From assembly GCA_039970095.1 (NCBI GenBank), contig JBDVMP010000005.1:62001-126000 (forward strand): 64,000 nt of DNA, in the 5' to 3' direction. The DNA is from JAMZMI01 sp039970095. Lineage in GTDB: Bacteria; Bacteroidota; Bacteroidia; Cytophagales; Cyclobacteriaceae. A program made the position numbers and the translations under genes. The notes beneath the pieces are model-generated. The model made no database searches. It was given only the letters and a program-made list of their open reading frames with translations, and was not told the DNA's origin. Positions 54,500-62,800 of the stretch are shown here, piece after piece. How positions within the stretch are numbered: position 1 is the first letter of the stretch; the number at the start of each line of letters is the position of its first letter.

Positions 54500-55936
54500 A
54501 TGCAGAAACTAGGTTTATCACAGAGTTTAAGTCAGAAGTTATCCCCGCAGCAGATTCAATTTATCAAACTGCTACAGGTGCCTACCGCTGAGCTTGATAC
54601 TAGAATCGAAGAGGAGCTAGAAGTAAATCCTGCTTTGGAGGAAGGTCAGGAAGAAAAAGAGTACGAAAACGACAGTGAAGAATTTGAAGGGGAGGATTTC
54701 GAATCTGAAAAAGACAACATTGAGGAATACTTGCATGATGATTTTTCAGGATACAAAATGCAGGGAGACGGAAACGGACAGGAAGAAGATAAAGAAATGC
54801 CTATTTCAGTAGGGTCTTCGCTTCATGAGCAGCTCATCAGCCAGTTGGGATATGTAAAACTTACCGAAAGAGAAAAAATAATCGGTAAGCAGCTGATCGG
54901 AAGTATTGATGCTGACGGTTATATTAGAAGAGAATTAGAGGCCATCGTAAATGACCTTGCATTTTCACAGGGTGTCGAAACCGACGCAGAGGAACTTGAA
55001 AATGTGCTGTATAAAATTCAGGCGTTTGACCCTGCCGGCATTGCAGCCCGCAACCTTCAAGAGTGCCTACTTCTGCAACTGGAGCGCAAAGACGAAGATC
55101 AGGAAACTGTAAAAATTGCAAAATCAATAATAGAAAAGTGTTTCAACGAATTCTCGAAAAAACACTACGATAAGATTGCCAAAAGGCTAAATATCGAAGA
55201 TGAGGATACGTTAAAAGAATCTATTTACCTGATCACAAAACTCAACCCCAAACCCGGAGGTGTGGGAGAAGATTTGGTCAAAACCCAATACTTAATCCCG
55301 GACTTTTTACTGAGCAACAACAATGGCAAGCTGGAGCTAACTCTCAACTCTAGGAATGCGCCCATGCTTAAGGTAAGCAGATCGTACTCTGATATGCTTC
55401 ATGCTTATGATAAGAGTAACAAGAAGGACAAGAAGCTAAAAGAGACTGTTACATTTATCAAGCAAAAGCTTGATTCCGCTAAATGGTTTATAGACGCTAT
55501 AAAGCAGCGACAAAATACGCTTTTGAATACGATGCAGTCTATCATTGATTTTCAATATGAGTATTTTCAAGAGGGAGATGAAAGTAAGCTTCGCCCTATG
55601 ATACTCAAGGATATCGCAGACAAAATAAAAATGGACATCTCCACGGTATCGCGTGTAGCCAACAGCAAAAGCATCCAAACCGAATTCGGTATTTATCCAC
55701 TAAAGTATTTTTTCTCTGAGGGCATTTCCACAGACTCTGGAGAGGATGTAAGTAGCAGAGAAGTAAAGAATAAACTAAGGGAGTTTATAGAAGCAGAGGA
55801 AAAATCAAAACCACTGTCTGACGATAAACTAGAAAAGCTTCTTAGAGCAGAGGGATATAATATTGCCAGACGTACGGTAGCAAAGTATCGTGAGCAGTTA
55901 AACATCCCTGTCGCACGTCTGAGAAAACAGTTGTGA
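54500..55936 (+). CDS. rpoN: RNA polymerase sigma-54 factor
   Basis: About 478 residues from ATG at 54500 (MQKLGLSQSLSQKL), with a TTG six bases earlier unlikely. Region I is glutamine- and leucine-rich (PQQIQFIKLLQVPTAELDTR), region II is very acidic (about 50-95), and region III contains the core- and DNA-binding domains with the RpoN box ARRTVAKYREQL close to the C-terminus. Directs transcription from -24/-12 promoters with activator ATPases. The stop overlaps the start of the next gene by one base. Confidence 0.96.
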   Translation: MQKLGLSQSLSQKLSPQQIQFIKLLQVPTAELDTRIEEELEVNPALEEGQEEKEYENDSEEFEGEDFESEKDNIEEYLHDDFSGYKMQGDGNGQEEDKEMPISVGSSLHEQLISQLGYVKLTEREKIIGKQLIGSIDADGYIRRELEAIVNDLAFSQGVETDAEELENVLYKIQAFDPAGIAARNLQECLLLQLERKDEDQETVKIAKSIIEKCFNEFSKKHYDKIAKRLNIEDEDTLKESIYLITKLNPKPGGVGEDLVKTQYLIPDFLLSNNNGKLELTLNSRNAPMLKVSRSYSDMLHAYDKSNKKDKKLKETVTFIKQKLDSAKWFIDAIKQRQNTLLNTMQSIIDFQYEYFQEGDESKLRPMILKDIADKIKMDISTVSRVANSKSIQTEFGIYPLKYFFSEGISTDSGEDVSSREVKNKLREFIEAEEKSKPLSDDKLEKLLRAEGYNIARRTVAKYREQLNIPVARLRKQL

Positions 55937-56553
55937 TGAAAACTCTCATGAAAGCTATCTCGGCGGTGTTTCATCCACTACTGATGGAAAGTTATGTTGC
56001 GCTGATCCTCTATAAAATCAACCCCGCCCTGTTTAGCCCAATCCCCAGAGATGCCATACTATACTTTGTTTTTGCGGTCTTTATTGCGACAGCTTTCATT
56101 CCGGCCCTATCACTGGCCTTTTTGCGGTCGGTAAAAGTTATTCAAAACTTGGACTTAACCATCCGCAAAGAGCGCATACTGCCATTTGTTCTGATCAGCT
56201 GCCTTTATACTTTCAGTGCTTATACATTTGACAAAAAACTACCCCTACCAGATTTGATTTTAGCACCCCTGGTTGCAAGTCCTGTTTTAATAGTCCTTCT
56301 GAGTCTTATCAGTCTTAGGTTTAAAATCAGTGTACATACGGCGGCATCCACAGGAGTACTAGGGACATTGACGGGCATATTTTACCTAATCCCTGTTGCT
56401 AACTCTGTCTTGATACTTGTGGGTGTAGCATTAATAACAGGCCTAACAAGTACATCAAGATTATACTTAGGGCACCACAACCTTAAAGAGATATGCTACG
56501 GTGCGACAATTGGGTTTTCAATACCCTTTCTTAGTATTCTGATTTTGGGTTAA
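55936..56553 (+). CDS. PAP2-like membrane protein
   Basis: About 205 residues from ATG at 55936 (TGATG overlap with rpoN). Six hydrophobic segments. Late in the sequence SRLYLGHHNLKEICYGATIG resembles the second half of the PAP2 phosphatase signature (SR-x-x-x-G-x-H), but the first motif with its usual Lys and Arg is not clear, so enzymatic activity is uncertain. Placement after rpoN with overlap suggests co-transcription. It meets the convergent beta-barrel gene with four bases of overlap. Confidence 0.65.
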   Translation: MKTLMKAISAVFHPLLMESYVALILYKINPALFSPIPRDAILYFVFAVFIATAFIPALSLAFLRSVKVIQNLDLTIRKERILPFVLISCLYTFSAYTFDKKLPLPDLILAPLVASPVLIVLLSLISLRFKISVHTAASTGVLGTLTGIFYLIPVANSVLILVGVALITGLTSTSRLYLGHHNLKEICYGATIGFSIPFLSILILG

Positions 56554-57248
56554 AACCCGGAGATGTTGATCCCAATAGTTGAAGCGCGTGGAACGCGATC
56601 TGTTCCGTCGAATCCCTTTTTAAACACGTCGTTCAAATATGTCTTATAGAAAAAGTGAATATTTCTAAAGCCAAATCTGAACTGCAATCCATATCGAAAG
56701 CCATTTAAATCAAAGTTGGCGTAAGTCTTTTCTTTATATGTCTCATTGTTCGCGTCAAATTTAATCTTCGTATGCGACCCCATACGTAAACCAGCGACCC
56801 CACCAACACCTATAAACCAGCCTTCACCATCAACAGTGCCCAGCGGGTGATACCGTATTTCCAAAGGCACTTCAAAATATGACGCAATCAATTTATTCTT
56901 GGTTAGACTCACACCCCCTAAACTATCCAAAGACACATTATCCGAAGATGTATCGTATGTCCAGGTTTGGTTGCCACTGAAAGCATATTTATCAAAAGAA
57001 ACACCTACAGCAGGATTAAACGAGAAGTTCTTATTAATCTCAAATCGCCTCACATAATAAAGTGCAACTGTATTTGAGCCCATGACTTTTGCCGGAAGCT
57101 CTTCATATTTTTTATCCCAAAAACTAAACCCGTAATCGAGCATTATCTCACCCTCTAGGTCAGGTTGCGAAGGTCTTTCTTTCGCATCCTGCGCCATACC
57201 TAGGCAACCTATACCCATCAAAAATACAATCCCACAAAGTCTTTTCAT
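56550..57248 (-). CDS. Outer membrane beta-barrel protein
   Basis: 232 residues with signal peptide (CGIVFLMGIGCLGMAQ). Amphipathic strands throughout (VALYYVRRFEINKNFSFNPA, YFEVPLEIRYHPL, GWFIGVGGVAGLRMGSH, NGFRYGLQFRFGFRNIHFFY) with a final aromatic residue (ISGF), typical of the small OMP barrel family often called PorT-like in Bacteroidota. Whether it takes part in type IX secretion cannot be told from sequence. It is monocistronic. Confidence 0.8.
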   Translation of the reverse strand: MKRLCGIVFLMGIGCLGMAQDAKERPSQPDLEGEIMLDYGFSFWDKKYEELPAKVMGSNTVALYYVRRFEINKNFSFNPAVGVSFDKYAFSGNQTWTYDTSSDNVSLDSLGGVSLTKNKLIASYFEVPLEIRYHPLGTVDGEGWFIGVGGVAGLRMGSHTKIKFDANNETYKEKTYANFDLNGFRYGLQFRFGFRNIHFFYKTYLNDVFKKGFDGTDRVPRASTIGINISGF

Positions 57249-57348
57249 CTATATAAAATTTCGGCAAAGATAAAATCTATTTTAAAACCTCTCACCTTAA
57301 CGCTGAGTTTATGATCAAATTACTATTTTTGCACTCAAGTTTAATCAT

Positions 57349-57422
57349 GGCCTCCTAGCTCAACTGAATAGAGCACTTGATTACGGCTCAAGAGGTTTCA
57401 GGTTTGAATCCTGAGGAGGTCA
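57349..57422 (+). tRNA. tRNA-Arg (anticodon ACG)
   Basis: A 74-nt cloverleaf. Acceptor stem GGCCTCC / GGAGGTC with a G-U at position 2, discriminator A, D stem GCTC / GAGC, anticodon stem CTTGA / TCAAG with loop TTACGGC, so anticodon ACG at 57383-57385, and T stem TCAGG / CCTGA with loop TTTGAAT. No CCA is encoded. A34 is the substrate of TadA, encoded at 17095. Confidence 0.95.
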
Positions 57423-57426
57423 CTAG

Positions 57427-57453
57427 AACCCTGCAGAAATGCGGGGTTTTTTG
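57427..57453 (+). terminator. Terminator of tRNA-Arg
   Basis: Stem AACCCTGC / GCGGGGTT (one mismatch or G-U) followed by six T. Confidence 0.8.
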
Positions 57454-57469
57454 TTTGCTGCCGCAAAAT

Positions 57470-57503
57470 AAAACAGCCCGAGAAACTCGGGCTGCTTTAT
57501 TTG
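57470..57503. terminator. Terminator of the adhesin-PorP-OmpA unit
   Basis: Perfect stem AGCCCGAG / CTCGGGCT with loop AAA at 57475-57493. On the minus transcript it is followed by a T-rich tract. It closes the minus-strand gene cluster. Confidence 0.85.
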
Positions 57504-57526
57504 TTAATGTCTGTTAAGAGCAGGCT

Positions 57527-58825
57527 TTACCTTTCAACAACTATATATCGAATAGTAACTTTTCTGCTAGACTCTTTATCCGCAGAAGACTTAGCCTCCC
57601 CGCTAGGTATTACCCATAGTTGATCCTCATTTATACCATCGGTCAATGACGCAATATAATCAGATACGCCTCTTGCCCGTCTTAATGAGAGCAGCAGGTT
57701 GTAAGTTTCTCCTCCTATATCATCAGTACTTCCCTCAATAACCACTCCTACCTTAGGGTTTTTCTTAAGATAATCAGCAACCGAAGCTAACTGCCTGTTA
57801 TATTTATCTTTATCAAAAAAGGAAGAATTCGAATCAAAATAAACTGATACAGCACTTGGAAGAGGTTTTGACTTTTCTACAACCTTAACCTCAACAGGTG
57901 CCGCTTTTGCTGGAGCTACTACCTCCGTCTTCTCCCATTTCCCAACGAAAATATCGCTGAATTTCGAATGACGATTACTCGCTAACAAAAATTCACCATT
58001 TTCATAAATAGAAAAATAGCCGTCGAACTTATCGGAATTAACTTGTTTGCCCAGATTCACAGGCTCAGTCCAATTACTCCAACTATCGTCTAGCCTTGTG
58101 CTCATATAAACATCGCCATCTCCATAGCCACCAAAACCATCACTGGTGAAGAACAAAGTCTTATTGTCATCCATCAGAAAAGGAGAAGTTTCATAGCCAG
58201 CGCTGTTAATAGTGTGGCCCATGTATATTGGCTCTCTCCAACGGCCTTCAGCATCCTTCAGACTCACAAATAAGTCCTCTTCACCTTCGGATAGTCCATT
58301 GAACATAGATATCAAAATAATATCTTCCGTGTGATTGATAAAAAAGGCATAAAGGTTTCCGCCAGTGTTAACTTCCAAATTCAGTGTAAGCGGCTTAGAC
58401 CACTCTCCATTGGCGTAATCACTTCGTACGATACCTTTATTTCTAACCGTAGTTGACGTGTAGCTATTCAGAAGGAAAAGCCTTTCTCTCTTTCCACTAA
58501 TCCCAACAATAGAATTATTCTCAGCATTATTCAAAGCCTTGAGATTCATCAACTCAGACCATATCCCGTCCTTTTTGTAAGTGTACCAAATATCCTGGTT
58601 GATTTTATCTCTTCCCACATTGGAATTGTGGTGCGACCTAACCAAGTACATGGTATCATAAGAACGATCATATAAAGGGTAGATTTCCTCCGCGTATGAA
58701 TTCACATTCGGCATCTCCATAAGCTTAAGAGACGAAAATTCATACTTATATTCCTTCTCCTGAGAGAGGCATTGAGCAGACACTAGTAAGCCCAATACAC
58801 ATAAACCAAATAATTTCCTCAACAT
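57527..58825 (-). CDS. OmpA-family protein with PD40/WD40-like repeats
   Basis: About 432 residues from ATG at 58825 (MLRKLFGLCV), spaced four bases from the upstream stop. An ATG at 58846 would overlap it. Signal peptide, then beta-propeller-like PD40 blocks (for example FLMDDNKTLFFTSDGFGGYG and GYFSIYENGEFLLASNRHSK) and a C-terminal OmpA domain (VYFDSNSSFFDKDKYNRQLA, then GSTDDIGGETYNLLLSLRRA). OmpA domains bind peptidoglycan. Proteins of this layout accompany PorP/SprF with large T9SS adhesins. Confidence 0.85.
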   Translation of the reverse strand: MLRKLFGLCVLGLLVSAQCLSQEKEYKYEFSSLKLMEMPNVNSYAEEIYPLYDRSYDTMYLVRSHHNSNVGRDKINQDIWYTYKKDGIWSELMNLKALNNAENNSIVGISGKRERLFLLNSYTSTTVRNKGIVRSDYANGEWSKPLTLNLEVNTGGNLYAFFINHTEDIILISMFNGLSEGEEDLFVSLKDAEGRWREPIYMGHTINSAGYETSPFLMDDNKTLFFTSDGFGGYGDGDVYMSTRLDDSWSNWTEPVNLGKQVNSDKFDGYFSIYENGEFLLASNRHSKFSDIFVGKWEKTEVVAPAKAAPVEVKVVEKSKPLPSAVSVYFDSNSSFFDKDKYNRQLASVADYLKKNPKVGVVIEGSTDDIGGETYNLLLSLRRARGVSDYIASLTDGINEDQLWVIPSGEAKSSADKESSRKVTIRYIVVER

Positions 58826-58829
58826 TGAA

Positions 58830-59807
58830 TTACCAAATTGGGACATACTTGTTGTGATTCATTAAGCGAAGACCAATACCCAATTCATGAATAGAGTTAA
58901 CAACTGCCGTTGAAGATCCTTTATATGCAAACGAATATCCGACATTTAAATAATCGTTCATTTGTAACCCGAGTTGAGTAATAAAAGAGCCATCTCCTGT
59001 GTAGTTAAACCCAGCCATCAAAATTTGTCTGTATCTACCTCTAACACCAACATTCCATGCCGGATCAAAATTCTCTTGAACATTAACCATGGCCATCACG
59101 ATAGCCTCCAAGTCGTTACTATGATACAACCTGTACCCACCCATAAAATTTGAAATGAATATCTTTTCAGTTAATATCTCATTTCCGGACATGTACACAT
59201 TGGTCAGGTTGTTCAACCCAACCGCCAAATAGAACTCATCCGAAGTAACACCCAAGCCAGCGTCAATATGTAGAGAGCTGTTGTTTTTGTCCTGACCGAC
59301 CTCAAGTATAACCTCATCACCACCGTCACGGGCTGTAAACCTATCACCATTCACCGTTCGGAAATTAAATCCAACAGCTACACCCATGGAAAGGTAAGTA
59401 TGATCGGCTATCGGGACGTGCACAGCAAATGCATTACTGTTGTAAGTACTGGTAATTTCTCCCACATCCTCACTCATAATTGCCGTGCCAAAACCCATCT
59501 TCAATTCAGCCCTCTGACGTCTCCCATAATAGTCATCCACCGACTGGGTTCCACGTATTGCATTTCTGGACCCCTGCGAAACACCCGTTGAATAATAACC
59601 GCTGAAAAAATTAGTATTTAGCGTATTATCCAACCCACTCGGTTGAAAATTGAAACCTGCATTTATATCCAGATTATCATTCATACCAGCCATAGCCGGA
59701 CTGAAATAAGCAAGATATCTATACTTCTGCGTGACGTTCGGATAGCTCTGGGCTGTAGCCTCCAGGCCAACAACCAAACCAATCAGAATTACAATTAACT
59801 TTTTCAT
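58830..59807 (-). CDS. PorP/SprF family outer membrane protein
   Basis: 325 residues with signal peptide (MKKLIVILIGLVVGLEATAQ). Reads as a beta-barrel: KYRYLAYFSPAMAGMNDNLD at the start of the mature part, then GFNFQPSGLDNTLNTNFF, HIDAGLGVTSDEFYLAVGLN and LGLQMNDYLNVGYSFAYKGS. Members of this family attach to T9SS type B adhesins and hold them at the cell surface. It lies 26 bp downstream of the adhesin gene, as expected for such a partner. Confidence 0.9.
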   Translation of the reverse strand: MKKLIVILIGLVVGLEATAQSYPNVTQKYRYLAYFSPAMAGMNDNLDINAGFNFQPSGLDNTLNTNFFSGYYSTGVSQGSRNAIRGTQSVDDYYGRRQRAELKMGFGTAIMSEDVGEITSTYNSNAFAVHVPIADHTYLSMGVAVGFNFRTVNGDRFTARDGGDEVILEVGQDKNNSSLHIDAGLGVTSDEFYLAVGLNNLTNVYMSGNEILTEKIFISNFMGGYRLYHSNDLEAIVMAMVNVQENFDPAWNVGVRGRYRQILMAGFNYTGDGSFITQLGLQMNDYLNVGYSFAYKGSSTAVVNSIHELGIGLRLMNHNKYVPIW

Positions 59808-59833
59808 TTTTCTAATTTTTAGGTGGGTGAATT

Positions 59834-62800
59834 TTATTTGTAAGCCAATATGGTGATACTTCCTTCATAAGTACGTCCACTTCCATCGTTCAATTCAATT
59901 CGGTACGAATAAGTGTCAGTCGGTAACTCAGCATTGCCCTTAGTACCATCAAACGGTGAATCGTATCCAATAGAACGATATACTACGTTACCAAACTTAT
60001 CATTTACAATGATTTCGGCACTAGGGAAGGCTTCAATACCTTCAATTGTCCAGAAATCATTCAGACCATCTATTCTACCCGGAGTAATGACATTATAAAT
60101 CTGATCAAGTCCTAGTAATGGATCGTTGATAACGACTATCTCGAACACCTCCACAATGGTACCTCCGCCTGTGTCTTCAGATTGTACCACTATAGTTGCA
60201 ATACCATCAAATAATCCCAGGTTAACAAGATCCTGATTTACCTGAAGTTCATTACCCTGAATTCTGAACAATCCATTCTGGGTTTCTTCACCATCAGGAT
60301 GATCTACAAGTGAGTAGGTATGAGAATCGCCTACATCAATATCGGTAGTTTCAAATGTTGCAACTACAGTCTGAACAGCAGCGGACTCAAGAATATCAAC
60401 ATTTTCCGTATCGTCATCCTCGTCTTCCGCATCTGTAATTATAAGTGCCTCCGGTGCATCATTGGTATCTGTGATACCAACCGTGATAGTTCCCGTTGAT
60501 GTCATTTGATTACCTGTGATGGCATTCGTTCCACCAGAAACAGACACGGTCAAGGAATAAGATGCAGTTGATTCGAAATCCAATGTACTGTTATCTGCCA
60601 CCGTGATTACCCCTGTGGAAGGCACAATAGTAAATACTCCATCCGCATTGCCTGCGTCAATGCTAAAGTCACCAAACAAAGGCTCTTCATCCGCATCTGT
60701 AATACTCACAGTACCAACTGTTGTGTTCAATGGAGCATCATCGCTTAACGAGAATGTTTCGTCCGTGATCAAAGCCGCATTGTCGTTCACATCCGTCACT
60801 GTTACGTCAACCGTTTCAGGATCACTCACATTTACACCATCCGACACAGTCAATGTCAATGTGTATGAATCCCCATTTACTTTATCCCTATCAAGGTTAG
60901 TAATGTCAGCGAGGAATAATTGATTGTTAGAATCATCAATATCAAAAATTTCATCGCCATTACCGAAAGTAATACTCCAGCTTGGAGTTCCTGGTATTGG
61001 TGTTTTAGCAACCTGAATTGCTCCCAGCACATAGTTAACTTGATCCGACTCACTAACCGTGAAGGACTGACCCGCTACGATTTCCGGAAGCTCATCGTCA
61101 TTAACAATTTGTCCTTCTGCAGTTCCATCCGTAATAGTCACATCCTTACCCGAAAGTGAAAGTGAGCCAAGAATTACATTAAATAATTCATCAGGCTCTA
61201 CTTGAAGGTCGCCATTTACACTAACTGTAATGGTTTGAGTTTCAATGCCGCTAATATTGTCAGCTGCAAATGATATTGTGCCTGTTCCTTCTGTGTAATC
61301 AACACCCGCCGTAGCAGTCACATCAGATGTAGAATAAGGCACATCAACCTGTTCATCGACCCTACCAGTAAGTGTAGCAGTGAAAACAAAATCTTTGGTG
61401 CCACTCACACCTTCATCAGCTGAAACATCATCTATTGTGATAGTTGCAGCATCGTCATCGTTAATCGTTCCGATTCCAACAGCTGTCGTTTCTCCATTCA
61501 CAAAAGTTACATTTTTGCCGCTCGTTGGCTCAATGTCGTTCAATGTGATAGTAAACGTCTCAATAGCCTCGACTATAGTATTGTCAGTAATTGAGACAGA
61601 AACTGTTTTATCTGTATTGCTTCCGGCAGAGAAAGTAATCTGCGAATTATTAACAGATGTGAAATCTGTTCCAGCAGAAGCCTCAACATTACCCGATGTA
61701 GCGTAAACGCTTACAGCTTCATCTACTGGAGCAGACATAGAAACTGTAAATGTCATAACCCCGTCACCCTCGGACACCTCAGCGCTATTAATGGAAATAA
61801 CAGCTGCATCAGCATCGGTTATCGTGACAGTTGAAGACGTAGTGCCTGTTCCTCCTGTAAACCTTACATTTTTAGCAGAAGTTATAGAGCTTAGTTCATA
61901 TTCAAACGTTTCAGTAGCCTCTACCAGATTATCATCAACAATTGTTATTGAAGCAGTCGTACTAGGCAACAATTCGCCTTCGTCAATTGTATAAGTTACA
62001 CCTGAAACCCTCTCATAGTCATCAACATTCCTGGCCGTTCCTTGTATGGTTCGTGCAGTAAATGTGACACCTTCATCAACAGGATTATCCATGTTTATGG
62101 TAAGCGTAACCGTACCAGCCGCTTCATTAATAGTCGCGTCCGCAATTGAAATAATCGCAGCGTCATCATTGGTTATCGTGACATTGGCCGTTGTACTTGC
62201 AAGCGTGACATCTCTTCCACCTGCAGATAACCCACTAAGGTCAACCGCAAACGTCTCATCATTCTCCACTGTGTTGTCATCATTAACGGTCACCGAGAAG
62301 GTCTGATCAGATGTTGACAATGCCGCAAAACTCACCGTCTGTGTTTTCGCCACATAATCGTCATCAGAAACAAGCGCTGTACCATTGGCGGTTGCGGCCG
62401 AGACAGTTACTTCTGTATCAACCTGACCAGAAATTGTTAAGGTCAAATCTGCCGTGCCATCTGCTTCATTTATAGTCACTCCAGTGATTGCAATTTCAGC
62501 CGCATCATTATCCGTAATGGTAACGTCTGCTGTGCTATTGTCTAAAGTAACATCATGATCACTAGAAACTGTCAAACCACTGATCGTATTGACCACTGTT
62601 TCATCAAGCTCAGCAATCACATCGTCACTGATTGTGATAGTAGCAGTTGTACTTGTACTACCAGCAGCAATCGTCATTAGACCATCTGTAGCTGAATAAT
62701 CTCCATCAGTAGCACTTGCCGTGCCATCAGTTACAGCAAGGCTGACGCTAATGTCAGCATCAGCTGCAAGATCAGAAGTTAAAGTAACGGTAGCTGTTCC

